NCBI GenBank assembly: GCA_026874595.1
Contig: CM049316.1
Span: 59,901,676 to 59,965,675, forward strand
DNA length: 64,000 bases
Reading direction: 5' to 3'
Origin: Sipunculus nudus
Lineage: Eukaryota; Annelida; Sipuncula; Golfingiida; Sipunculidae
Position numbers and translations under genes: made by a program. This document shows positions 24,435-36,334 of this stretch, piece after piece (position 1 is the first letter of the stretch; each line of letters starts with the position of its first letter). The notes beneath the pieces are model-generated. The model did no database searches and was not told the DNA's origin. It saw nothing but the letters and a program-made list of their open reading frames with translations.

Positions 24435-24440
24435 AATAAA
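24435..24440 (+). other. Candidate polyadenylation signal, GST
   Basis: AATAAA 136 bp after the GST stop codon. Confidence 0.5.
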
Positions 24441-24711
24441 ACCTTTGTGAATGAGATGCCTTAACTACACAAGTGAACATTAGTTTAAACTAGTCTCATT
24501 GACATCTCATGTATATTATCTATGCCAGCATTATTGACAATTTTGATATTAAATATTTCTGTTCTATTACCTGTGTGTCAAAGACAGATCTTATAAATAA
24601 TATATCTTTACAGTATCTGCCTACAATATGAACAAGAATTTTCAATTCTTCAATGTTTCCTTGTTTTGTCAGAGAGTTAACATTTTTGTAGGCATTTTAA
24701 ATATTTCAAAC

Positions 24712-24717
24712 AATAAA
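24712..24717 (+). other. Candidate distal polyadenylation signal, GST
   Basis: AATAAA about 410 bp after the stop, followed by T/G-rich sequence. Alternative to the proximal site. Confidence 0.45.
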
Positions 24718-25613
24718 GGATAAATTTGAGTAGTTTATTGTATGGTGAGATTTTGTAAATTGTTTCTGAAAAAGTGAAAATTGCGAAAATTTAACCTGGA
24801 TGTCAACCACAGTATTTAGCCATGATGCTTTTTCTGTGCTTATGAAGTAGGGATTAGAGGTTATTATCTAAACCTTGAGCTGCATGTGGCTTTATATAAA
24901 TGTTGTTTGTGGGTTGTGCATAGACAGTTGAAATCAATCTTCAGTTCCATGTAACAAGTAATAGAGTGGGAAATAAATTTGAAAGAACATGTCTTGGCAT
25001 AACAGAGTTTGATAAGTAGGAATTTATCTTGTCAATGCTTTAGTTATTATTGCCCAATTGTTGTTGGGTAAAAATTTTTAATATGAGGCAGCAGGTCTGT
25101 AGTTATTTTTTGTTAAAGCATTTTTTTTTTACTTTTTATCCTTTTAGAAACAGTACTCCTGCAATGGGACAATACTGTGAGATCTAATATTGTTACATCT
25201 TTCACCTTTATTCTTATACAAAAATAAAAAAGTGCCTTCCCAGAAATTTTGTTGGTCAGTTTATTTATGGTGAATTATACATTACTGTTGTGAAAAGTGG
25301 CAATTACAATTGGAAAATTACATCTATATTATATCCAGATGACCCCTTCCCCAGTTCTAATATGTAGTGTTTCTACCTATTATGGAGAAAATGAGAGTGC
25401 TGCCAATCTAGGTTTAATAAAAAACAAGTGACCCATGGGTCATGACACTCAGCTGACAAGGGAGACATTCACCATAGGAATTTTATCTTCTGAATGCAAA
25501 ATGTTGGTGGCATCCCCAATCAGCTGTAGCTATTAAAGTTCTTCAAAATCATGAAAAGAAAAAATTTCATAGTTATATATCCAGCTATTCCCATGAAATC
25601 TTGCCTTTTTAGC

Positions 25614-26635
25614 CCTCAGCCCTTAGGCTGATGGGCTATTGTCGTCACCCAAGCTGTCCGTCCGTCCGGCGTCCGTTAACTTTTACCTTGTGAGCGGGAT
25701 ATCTTGAAAAGGATTCACCATCAGAATTTTATTTCCTCGGTAAAGATGTATATCGACAAAATCTTGGTCAAGTTCGAAGATGGGTGACCTTGACCCATTT
25801 TTCTACATTTGAGAGCTGATTATAGAAAAACACTTAGATGCTTATTACTCAGGAACCATTTGGTGATTTTCACAAAACTTACTATGATTATTGGGACTGA
25901 TAATCTGTACCTGCTAAACAAGTTTGGTGGCGCCACCTGCAATTTCTGATTTTTAATGAATTTTTATCGGAATTTTCAACTTTGGGCTTGTGAGCGGGAT
26001 ATCTCTAAAAGGTTTAACCATAGGAATTTTATTTTTTCAGTGAAGATGTATATTGACAAAATCTCGGTCAAGTTCAAAGATGGGTGACCTTGACCTGCTT
26101 TTCAAGGTCACAGAGTTGATTATAGAAAAACATGTAGAAGCTTATTTCTCAGGAACCATTGGGTGGATTTTTACAATACTTTGTTCATAGGGACTGATGG
26201 TCTGTAACTTCTGCACAAGTTTGGGGGAGCCACCTGCAATTTCTGATTTTTAATGAATTTTTCTTGGGTTTTTCAATTTTGGCCTTGTGAGCAGAATATC
26301 TCTAAAAGGATTCAAAATAGGAATTTTATTTCTTTGGTGAAGATGCATATCAACAAAATCTCGGTCAAGTTCGAAGATGGATGACCTTGACCTGCTTTTC
26401 AAGGTCACAGAGCTTGTAATAGAATAAAACTTAGAAGCTTATTTTCAGGAAGCATTTGATGGATTGTTGTGAGTCATTGTACATACCTCTCCATTTTAAA
26501 TTTATAACTGAGACATGTACAGATATACATCCATGTGAGAACAGATATTTAGTACTTTTCACTGTTACCACCTCTTAACACTGTTCTTTTGGCTGAGGGC
26601 TTTTGTCAGCTTCTGCTGATATTCTAGTTGTATGA
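25614..26635 (+). repeat. Tandem repeat (family 2), ~300-bp units
   Basis: Starts 'agccctcagcccttaggctgatgggc' and GTCCGTCCGTCCGGCGTCC, ends near 'ggctgagggcttttgtcagc', so its ends are loosely inverted. Three units share 'cttgtgagcgggatatct', 'gaagatgtatat.gacaaaatct' and 'ggtcaagttcgaagatggatgacc' (around 25690, 25986 and 26280). Confidence 0.75.
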
Positions 26636-26639
26636 AGTC

Positions 26640-27345
26640 AGCCAAGCTGAAAATGACCATGCACTTTTTTTAAGGATGTCCCTTGATGTCAAGACAAGAT
26701 TCTAGGTCCAACAGTAAAGTTTTTTACCCTGTCAGACTGTCTGGGAGCTTAAAATGTTTTTGGCTAGTAATATAGATCACCATGACCATGGAGATTGCCC
26801 AAGATGTTTTGGTCCGAAGCACAAAAATATTGGTCTCCATGACCTAATATCAGGTTTTCCAAGGAGATTTGCCTAGGACCTCCCTGGATGTACAGTTATT
26901 AGTTTCTAGGGCTGATGTTTACAATTTGTCCCCTGTTAATGGATTGACTGTTCATCTGAAGGTCTCAAAAACCGAATATGCATAAAAATTTGAAATAAAT
27001 TACAGGTGGCTCCACCACTCTTCAGGAAATTATGGAACACTCCATGATCAATATACATGAAATTAATCATGGCAATCAATTCATTAGTTATTAGCTACTG
27101 GAGCTTTTGTATCAAATTTTTAATTATTCTAGGGGTACTTTAGAGCCCCATAGCTCTGAAGATATAGGTCACAGTGACCTAATTTTAGGTTTCCAAGGAA
27201 ATTTTTATGGACCTCTGTGGTTTTCAATTAGAAGCTTCTAGGTCCAATGGTTACGTTTTGTGCCCTGTTTACAGATGGATGGACACAGACGATGGACAAA
27301 GAGTGATTGCTATAGCTCAAAAGACTTTCAGTAAGGTGAGCTAAT
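26640..27345 (+). repeat. Family 1 dispersed repeat
   Basis: Diverged units with 'ggtctcaaaaac', 'ggtggctccaccactctt.aggaaat', 'ggtcacagtgacctaattttaggtttcc' and a terminal 'gacaaagagtgattgctatagctca'. Same orientation as the array at 36.3-39.5 kb. Confidence 0.65.
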
Positions 27346-27440
27346 AAGTATAAAATCTTACAAGAAAAAAATATTGAATTAAAAGTACTGGAAAAAAGTA
27401 AAAATTTATATAAAATAGCGCAATTTTTGTAAAATTAAAG

Positions 27441-29481
27441 TACCGTAAAAGTTGCAGAAGTCGCATCCTTATTACAAGTCGCACCCTGACTTTTAGGTAC
27501 CCCTGGGGAATAGCCGTTCAAGTTTAGTTTCAGGAAAAGTCCATTATATAGGTCGCACCCAGACTTCAGAGGCGTCCCAACCACCTGATACATATTGAAT
27601 TTGAGTATCATTCCTTGCGATGCAAGACTAAAAACCAACGTCCCTGTAGTACCTGTGGTTTATAAACTAGATAAACCATTTAAACATAAAAATAATTCGA
27701 CAGCTTTAATACAATGCTTATATTTAAGGAATAACAACAGAATCTTAACATATAAAGTCGAGGTTCAATTGTCAGGCAAGATTTGTACAGTGCCAAAGGC
27801 AGCTACGTCGGATAACATTTTGTGCTGTGAAACGATGTCATTGTTGCCGTTTCTTACTAGGTTAAGTAACATTAGAATGCAAATATCAAGTTAAATGACT
27901 GTATTAATAATCTAAAAGAGTCTGAGGCAAAATACTATCACAGTCGAGCAACTTTTTAAATCGTTAAAGATCGTCAAACGTAGGATGGATTCATAACACG
28001 GATTAGTTTGCGTACGCGTGACGAGTCCCAATCCGTCGCATTGGGCATGATTTTAACTGACTTAAGCCAACTGAAAGATGGAAAGAATAACTGAGTTCGA
28101 ATTTTTTCACCTAATTTCTGAAATGGGCTCTAAAACTGAATTTAGTAACCCTTGAATTAATTGTTTCAACTTACCATCTAGACGCGGCACATACTGGTAT
28201 TACTGAAATCACTGATCATATGTCAGTTAACAAGGGGATAATGAACGCTTTATTGACCGGTCAGTTAATTTTAAAAACACATAATTGAATTTACAGGTAT
28301 TATGTTTACTGAGACTAATGATTTTTTTTTATCTCGAAAACCTATTTCCATCGTTATCAGTGATTATATTCAAATTGATTGGATGTATGGCAAACTCAGC
28401 TGTGTTGAATTAGATCCGTCATGACAGCAAACGATGCCGGTTCCCGTAGAATTTAGGTACGTATGTGGCATTTTAAGTTAATAACATATATACCTGTATG
28501 CTGTTTGTTATTTCATTGTATTGATTAATGTGTCTTCATTTAAAAAAAAATCACGAATACGTCAACGCCCAGTTGACCGTAATGCATGCGTGCCTCCATA
28601 TTGTTGACCGGGCATACGATCGTCCTGAAAGAGACACGGGTCCATATTGTTGACCGGGCATACGATCGTCCTGAAAGAGACACGGGTAATACACGAAGCA
28701 AATCGAATATTTGCAGCTCACGTGAAACGTTATAACATTGATATCCAAAACGCTCCAAAACCAAGAGATGGTGACAGTGAAGTAATGGTTCTTAATATGA
28801 GAGTTTTTAACTGTGGATATCAGTCACGGAAGGCTTAGTTGACATGGGGATGTAAAAGTAATTGCACGGGTGACCCGGGGCTTGAACTTCCGCTACACGG
28901 CTTCAAAGGTCAGCTGGTATTCAGCGATCAACCGGACAGGCAAAAGAATTCACGACGTGTCTGTAGTGGATCAAGCTTGAATGACACGCAACTTTACAAG
29001 CATAAACGGATATGGAACCGCGAATTTTTCATAACGACAAGCATACCCATATAGTTAAACCGATAGAAAATGTACATCAAAGAGCGGCAGACTGGCATAT
29101 GCGTCAAATGGACTCATGATATAACAGTAACGCAGATTAGGAAGTGTCACTTGAATTGCGACTTGTCACAACGGGTAGGCCTTGAACTGGGCAAATATAA
29201 AATTTGCATTTAATGTTAATAAAATGAAAATTCCGTCAGTTCACAAAATATAAGCCATAAGAGATGGTTGAAAGTGTAAATTATTGGGGAAAGACGTTTC
29301 ACAAAGCACTGGTTAAAGGTATCGCATATTATCGCTCAACTGACGTCGTTCCATGTACCGGGAAAGCTGACTGAAACGGGATACATACGTATTACAAGTC
29401 GCACCCCGACTTTGCTAGAAAATTCTAGTTTTTAAAATTCGATTTCCTAGTACAAGTCGCGACTTCTGCAACGACTTTTAC

Positions 29482-29485
<4 letters not shown>
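27441..29485. mobile_element. TA-flanked inverted-repeat DNA element A (2.05 kb)
   Basis: Left end TACCGTAAAAGTTGCAGAAG; right end, read inward on the other strand, TACCGTAAAAGTCGTTGCAG. TA at both outer edges suits a TA target as used by Tc1/mariner/pogo-like elements. Subterminal text 'acaagtcgcaccc.gacttt' occurs near both ends (about 27475 and 29394) and a variant at about 27551. The interior has only short open frames and no transposase, so this is a non-autonomous copy. Confidence 0.72.
28595..28686 (+). repeat. 46-bp tandem duplication
   Basis: Two adjacent copies starting TCCATATTGTTGACCGGG and ending GAGACACGGG, identical as read. Inside TA-flanked element A. Confidence 0.93.

Positions 29486-29550
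<65 letters not shown>
29484..29550. repeat. (TA)n microsatellite abutting element A
   Basis: TA-rich run beginning at the right end of element A, broken by a TTTATATATATAAA patch. It creates artificial poly Ile-Tyr frames. Confidence 0.9.
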
Positions 29551-29551
<1 letters not shown>

Positions 29552-29689
29552 CCATATACCCAATGAGTTTGTAAAACATTGGCAATATTGCAGAAAAATT
29601 TCACTAATAAAAATGACACTATTATGAAATATTGACTGCTGCACTCAGCTGTTTCAGGTATACATAGGATAATCACCACCTGAAGTTGC

Positions 29690-30165
29690 TTTTAGAAGAA
29701 AGTATAAAAATGTATTAACCCATGAAAAAGTATGAAAAAAATATTTAAAAAAGTCTTGTCTGAAAAGGTATAAAGTGGCAGCACTGAATTTATTTCAAAA
29801 GTTATTAATTAACAGGATAGGAACATGGCCTTATAATTTTATTGTCTATAAAATTAGGATGAATTCATCAATATGATAAGAACTATGTACTATTATCACA
29901 CCTGATGAATTTCAGGTTTTCATTTTCACAGTGTTAGAAACAATCCCAAAGCCATAACCAACATGTGGGTTTAAGAAAGAAATCACAGTCAGTCCATCTC
30001 CTGAGCGTATGTTAAAATGCCTTTGCATTTAAATACAGAGTTGCCAATAACCCTGCATTCAAATTAGCATATAAGTAAGAAAACATTAGACCCTCAAGTG
30101 AAAATACAGATGCTGTTTCGAAAAGCTGATTAAATATTGTACTGATGAGTGCATAAAACCTAGAA
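29690..30165. other. Intergenic, nothing recognised
   Basis: AT-rich text without repeats or frames that I could place. Confidence 0.35.
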
Positions 30166-30169
30166 ACCT

Positions 30170-31535
30170 TTAACTCTTAATGCAAAGAGGTCCAAAGCAA
30201 ATCTCCTCTGAAACCAGAAATTAGGTCATCGTGACCTATATTCTGTGAGCTACTAGCCAAAAACATGATTTTGAGCACCCAGGGTGTCAGATGGGGCACA
30301 AATTGGATCCATATGGCCTAGATTCTTCTCAGGTGACATTCTGGGAGGTCCTGGGTAAATGTTCTTGAAAATATGAAATTAGGTCACTGTGCCCCATAAT
30401 TTGTGTGACTGGCCAAAAGCATGATTTTGAGCACCAGACAGTCCAACAGGGCAAAAATTGTATGTTAGGCCTAAATAAAAAAAAATGGTATGGTTCTCAG
30501 GCACTTTGTTTCAGAAATCAATGCTGGCTGGCGCTTTTTTATTTTAATTTTTTTGGTATGTTTTGATAAAATTGTCAAATGATAAGGGAAAAGCATGAAA
30601 ATAACAGTTTTATTTTGCTAAATTAGTAAAAGCACTACAAAACAAAGGAAATTGTATGGTTTTATCTTCTTGAAAGAAATGTCGGAGCGGGAGCAGCTCA
30701 AAATTGGAAAAATTTATTGAAAATCAAAATAAAAATTTCTGATGCGGGGGTTTAAAATTGATGCGGGCGGTGCCTGAGAACCATACCTTTAATTTTTTTT
30801 GGCCTTAGACCTTGAAACTTCTAACTGTACCTCAAGGGAAGTCTTGGACAAATCTCCTCAGAAACATGAAATTAGGTCATGGTAACCTATATTCTGTGAG
30901 CTACTGGCTAAAAACATGACTTTGAGCACCCACACATAGAACAAATAGTAACTGTTAGGCCTAAAATCTTCTAACACAACATCCAGGGAGGTTCTGGGTA
31001 AACCTCCCGAGGAACTAAAAATAGGTTATGGTGGTTTATATATGAATCAAGTGGCTGGCTAAAAATATGATCATGAGCACCCAGACAGTCAGGCAGGGTG
31101 CAAAACTTGCAGACATGAAATCCAGAGATATCCTTGGCAAATCTCTCTTGAATCCTGGAATTAGGTCACTCTGACCTATAATCTGTGAGTTACGAGAAGA
31201 AAAACCTAAATTTGAGCATCCAGACAGACTGTTGGATCTGAAATGTCTTTCTTAATGTTAAGGGAGGTCATTGTAATGTCTCCTTGGTCATGCAAAATAA
31301 AGTCACTGTGATCAATATTCTGTGAGTTGTGTATGAGAACAGGATTTGAGTACCCTATAAATCAGAGGGACATAAGTTGTAGCAGTTTGATGTGGAAACT
31401 TTTAACTTAGCATTTGGGGAGGTTCTGGTAAAATCTTCTTGGAAACCTTAAATAGGGTTGCAGTTCACCTATTTTCTAAGGAATATGGGCAGAAAATATG
31501 ATTTTGAGCACGCTGGAATTAATTGCACCCTTCGT
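30170..31535 (+). repeat. Degenerate tandem repeat, ~140-160-bp units
   Basis: The phrase '(a)ttttgagcaccca(g)' recurs at about 30270, 30425, 30920, 31070, 31206, 31345 and 31500. It is preceded each time by 'gaaattaggtca.tgtgacctatattctgtgag'. Distantly related to family 1. Interrupted by a MITE at 30465-30806. Confidence 0.7.
30465..30806. mobile_element. MITE, 'GGTATGGTTCTCAGGCA' family, complete copy
   Basis: About 342 bp with inverted ends. Left: AAATAAAAAAAAATGGTATGG then TTCTCAGGCA; right: TGCCTGAGAACCATACC then an A/T run and GGCC. Inserted in the tandem repeat around it, whose text 'ttaggcct' appears on both sides. Other copies or parts are at 16155, 18085 and 63915. Confidence 0.75.
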
Positions 31536-31794
31536 CCCAGGTTCCTTAACAAATAATTTCCACCCGATCATATAACATCAACAACTAGAATTCAGGTATT
31601 CAACAAGTGACTACGAGCATCTGCGATATCACAGGCATGGGTATAGTAAGGCATGGAATGTTCCTGACATGACATGATTCCAAATTTGTGGCACCAGTCA
31701 TACCAATGAAACATTTCACCAAAAATAGATCTACAGTAGGATACACCATGCAGCAGGCAGAGACACCAATCCATCTCAATGTATTCTTTAAAAA

Positions 31795-32525
31795 CAACAG
31801 CAGGTGGCACCACCTGTCTGAACTACAACAAAGCTATCCAAGACAGATAAACATGCCAAAATACATCCATCCACTCCTCAGATATGAGCAATTTTTACCC
31901 AAAACAATTAAGTACACCCAAAGACAACTGCAGATGGCACCACCAGTCTTGAATACAAGATGGAGATATCCAAGACCTATGGACATGCACAATTGGCCAA
32001 TACGGTGAATCACTCTTGAGAAAAGGTAATTTATTCTATAAAAACAGGAAGGTAGGTGTTGCCACCTGTAAATTGACGAGAAAACTCTCCAAGATGGATG
32101 TACATGCCAAATATCAGACCTATACATTGAACCACTCCTGAGATATGAGCAATATTCACCTAAAGCAATGTACAGATGGATGCCACACGAAAAAATGATT
32201 GCAGATGGTGCCACCAGCCTTAAATACTAGATGGAGGTTTCCAAGATCTATGGACATGCACAATTTCAGCCCAATACATTGAACCAATCACTTAGACAAA
32301 TAGATGGCAAACACATAGATGTCGACCATGCAAAAATTATTGCAGGTGACGCCACAAGTTTCAATTACAAGTGGAGAGATCCAAGATCTATGGACTTGGA
32401 AATTTCTAGCTCAATACATTGACCCACTCCTGAGATATCGGCTGTAATTAAAAAGACAGCCAGATTCATTCTGCACAATAAGGACTGTAGGTGGTGCCAC
32501 CTGTCTTTGTTAGGCACAACTATAC
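31795..32525 (+). repeat. Tandem repeat, ~125-147-bp units, 'ggtggcaccacc' family
   Basis: '(ca)ggtgg(c/t)(a/g)ccacc(tgtct)' or a close variant recurs at about 31803, 31930, 32052, 32205, 32343 and 32490. In between lie 'cactcctgagatatgagcaat' and 'ccaagat.tatggacatgca'. Related reverse-complement units are at 62880-63170. Confidence 0.7.
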
Positions 32526-32814
32526 AGGTGAAGGGATAACTGTGCTGGGTTTTGTCAAGATCGATCCAAGGGTCTCAGAGGTGTTCTCCGGAAACAAATG
32601 CTGAGACGGCGAAACCCAGTCTAAAGAATAGTATTCACAAAAATTTATTTTGGTGGATACAATTATACATGTATCATGGCACATGGGCCACTTTGCAAGG
32701 TCACACAGGAGATTATGCTAAAATGATGTTAGAAACTTGAAAAGAAATTGGGATATTTAATTGGGATAATTAGGGTGATGTTGACGAGAATAAAATACTA
32801 CCAGTTCAATTTTT

Positions 32815-33295
32815 TTCATTGTCGTCATTATCATAATCATCACAATCCGTGTCATCTTCCTCCTCATCATCTCTCCCATCCTATTCCTCTTCTTCTAATC
32901 ATCACTGCCATCATCATCAATACTGCATCTTTATCATTCACTACTACATCATTAACAACATCACTATGATGATCATCACAATCATTATTATCCCCATCTC
33001 TACCACCCTTATCACTACCATCATCATTCAATACAATCACCACTACCATCATCACCAAAACAATCAGCATCGATACCAGCCTTATTATCATCATTGCTGC
33101 CATGTCACCATTAACATTTAATGCCAGCAACATCACTCTTCATCAACATTTCATCATTTATATCATCATTACCTGGACTGGCCCCTTATCATCAATCATT
33201 ATCAGCACTATCATAATCATCATAATTATTACTACCCGTACAGCCGCCTCTCTCATTATCACCACTGCCAACCTCAACATCAGTGTTGAGATGAT
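32815..33295 (+). repeat. Imperfect (ATC)n-rich low-complexity tract
   Basis: About 480 bp dominated by CATCAT, ATTATC and ACCATC trinucleotides. Open frames rich in Ser, Thr, His and Ile on one strand, and Asp/Val/Met on the other, derive from it. Confidence 0.88.
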
Positions 33296-33970
33296 AATTT
33301 AGATGATAACTTAGATGCTATTGGTTGTATTGCCCACTCTATCGACCAAATCAAAGAACCACAGAGAGGGTAATGATAAAAACTTCCAGTTAGAAAAGGA
33401 TACAAATTTGTTCACAGCTACTTATCTTTCATTAGCAATGGCTCATAAATACTTTTGTGATATGCAAGGAACAAAGAGAACCATATAATTATGTGGAAAC
33501 ACTTGCACTTTCAGGGATGAAAATGCAACTATTTACCTATACAAATGCCCAGATTTAAGTGGATATATGGATTTACATTTGCAGGATGTATAAATGCATC
33601 GACATTTGAATTTGAGATGAGGGTCTAAGTTTATCATTATGTTTATGGGTAATATGAAAGTGTTTCTAAAGTTGCAAGCAGCACTATTATTATCAGGATA
33701 AACTATCATATAATATTACATTAAACATCACAACTGTCAAAGTGAATGAGGAGTGTAATCTTCTTAGCATAACAGTTATGTCGTACTCTATTTTGCTTTA
33801 ATTTTATCATGGACCCTGACTCGGACTTCTTGGACTCAAAAGTTCCTGAATTTGGACTTGTACTCAGACTCAGAGGTCACAGACCTGAAAATCAATCCAA
33901 GTCCATCTTGGGTACTTTGAATCTTACTTTGGGACGGATGCTAAGAATGAAAACACACAAAACAAAGACG

Positions 33971-35722
33971 TACCGTAAAAAACGCATATACGTCGAGAAA
34001 TTTGTTCCCAAAAATTAATCTAAGAAAGGGGAGTCGACTTATGTGCGGGTCTAAGCCTGAGAGGCAAAATTTTGCACGAACTTAGTCACGTCAAACTGCC
34101 GGCCTGAATGTGTTAACTGATCGACAACTAGATATCCGTTTACGGTGAAGTCAGGTACACAAGTCCCCCTTTTTTCTTCAAATTTTGACCATTTACGCTG
34201 TTCTTTCATTTGGATAATGCAGTATATTAAAATGATTGCAATTTACATGGTTGATGTTACCCAGGAAATGACCAGCGTCTAGCTATAACGAGCTTCCTTC
34301 ACGGGCGATTAAGTACGTGTGCAAGAGGCACGGGTATTGCGTAATCAGTTGGGATTTTATCCAGGGCATCGGCCCTGTGTATTTGACATCCAATTATGTT
34401 ACAGTATTTCCCCACAAATACATTTGGTGCTTGCGCAAGTTTGCAAACATGTAAACGGTAATGGCCTGTTGGCCGTGGTATTCTGAACTACAGACAAGTG
34501 ACAAATGGCTGATTACAGCACCGATTAGCGCTCTCTCGGTACGGGGATGGCTGCCTGTCCCAAGAAGCTAGAAGCCCTAAAGGTCACGCTGTTCACCTGT
34601 GTACTAACACGCGGGGGAAATTATCACTCCGTTCGGAAGTTCCTACTTAAAAATCACCGCCAAATCGTAGTTAATGACTGCGGCCCTGAGCAAAGCTCGG
34701 GAAAAAAATATAGACCGAAGTTCAACCTGACATCGATATCGCTATGAACAAACGAACACAAAATCTGCAAGACTTTGTCAAAATTAGTACTCGACAGAAT
34801 GTGAAATATATGATTCATTCACGAAAACTTTCATCAAAAAGATAGGAAAACGGAGTTTGATCAAAGAACGACTGACTTGTTGTCCATGTGTTGCCCTGGC
34901 TTCCGTGCTCTCACTCTGCGGTTCGCTATGCTGGATACCTACGCTGCATATATGCAGTTATATCGCATGTTATTGTTCATTAGTGCGTTAGTCTGTTGAG
35001 GCAAGGAAGACCGGTGTTTTATTAAAACTTGAATAAAACTGTCGTTTACGGCTTTGTGTTTTCTCAATATGTATAATAAAAATCTCTGATAATAAAATTA
35101 CTGCCCTTGATCCACGGATATGACCACAGGCACTCGTTTCCAGCACTACAATGTCCTAGAAACGGTAAACACATTGAGTATGGGCGATATACCCATTATC
35201 GCTGATTATATGAGAACTCTTATTATGGGTATATCGCCCATACTCAATATGTTTACCGTTTCTAGGCCATTGTAGTGCTGGAAACGAGTGCCTGTGGATA
35301 TGACCAAGCTGAGGACAGCTTACACTGTCACGTGGCCTTTTCAGGCGACTCGCTTGGTCCAACGCGCGTTCTTTTCACTTTAGATTATATAAAATGTAGA
35401 GAAGTCCGCGACAATCCTGTTTTAGTAACTAGCCTAAATAATCATGTTTTTATTGATATCTGGCACAAACAATCATTAAAAGTTTAAAATAAATGAGCAA
35501 TGACGGAAAGTGTGAGAAATCCTTGGCTGTTCTATTATCGCGCACCTGCCGATTCTGGGCGTCAGACGATCTTCATTTCTGCAAAATGCTTAAAGTATCG
35601 ACCTGTTATATTTATTAATCTTAGAGTCTTTATGATGCCCAATAATTTTTAAACAGATTGCACAACAAAACAAATGACATTTTTACAGTTTACTCTCGAC
35701 TTATATGCGAAGTTTTACGGTA
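33971..35722. mobile_element. TA-flanked inverted-repeat DNA element B (1.75 kb) with nested MITE
   Basis: Left end TACCGTAAAAAACGCATATA then CGTCGAGA; right end, read inward on the other strand, TACCGTAAAACTTCGCATAT then AAGTCGAGA. Its tip is shared with element A, so they are probably related families with a TA target. No transposase. Removing the nested 172-bp element and one 8-bp duplication leaves about 1572 bp. Confidence 0.7.
35125..35296. mobile_element. 172-bp foldback MITE with 8-bp target duplication
   Basis: Arms 35125-35196 and 35225-35296 are inverted copies of about 72 bp with two mismatches, around a 28-bp loop. The element starts CACAGGCACTCG and ends CGAGTGCCTGTG. GATATGAC stands at 35117-35124 and again at 35297-35304, a perfect 8-bp target site duplication. 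An 8-bp duplication is typical of hAT and P-type elements; the superfamily is unresolved. Inserted in element B. Confidence 0.9.
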
Positions 35723-36174
35723 TATAAACTATTGACAGAATATTTCAAATACAGATTGGTCCAGCTTGAACCCCCTCAGAATGCCAAAATAGTGTTATGT
35801 TGTTCAGTCATAGCAATTTTAATTCTTATAAATAAAATAAAAAAGAACATATTTGCATCGGAGATGAAAAAAGGATTCAGTTTACATTCAGTAGACATAT
35901 TATGGGAGCCGGCCATTTGGTCATAAAAAGGCGTCCCTTTCCTTCCAGTTTAATCATGAGAATATTGCAGCCATCAAGCCTAACCTTATCATAAAGACTT
36001 CGAGACCAAAAATGATAGTTCAAAGATTAGCTACAGAGGAGTTGTGTGACTAGGGTTTAGTGCCACCACCAATTATAATACATATTTAGGCCTACATGTA
36101 CCACTGGATTTTTATATTTACAAATGAAATAAAATTAATGGTATTTTGAACATATTTGGATGGAGGCAAAGGCC

Positions 36175-36273
36175 ATTCCAGGACCAACTTGATTACGAGG
36201 CTCACCAGGATTATGAGGCCCATCTGGATAAGGGCCCACCAGGATTACAAGGCCCACCTGGATAACGAGGTTC
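36175..36273 (+). repeat. ~18-bp minisatellite
   Basis: Five imperfect units like 'aggcccacctggataacg' alternating CCAGGATTA and CCTGGATAA. Translation gives scattered GPPG but with stops, so not collagen. Confidence 0.7.
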
Positions 36274-36334
36274 TATGCAGCAACTCTCTCAGCACGTGTA
36301 GAGCACCAAGGAAACAAACTTAACAAGTGACCCA

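Noticed and set aside
29425-29679. Frames with long Ile-Tyr repeats
   Set aside because: Produced by the (TA)n microsatellite.
32849-33136. Ser/His-rich or Asp/Val-rich frames on both strands
   Set aside because: Produced by an imperfect ATC-rich tract; both strands stay open for the same reason.
36175-36273. Collagen-like Gly-Pro-Pro coding
   Set aside because: Stops occur within the ~18-bp minisatellite in the frame giving GPPG.
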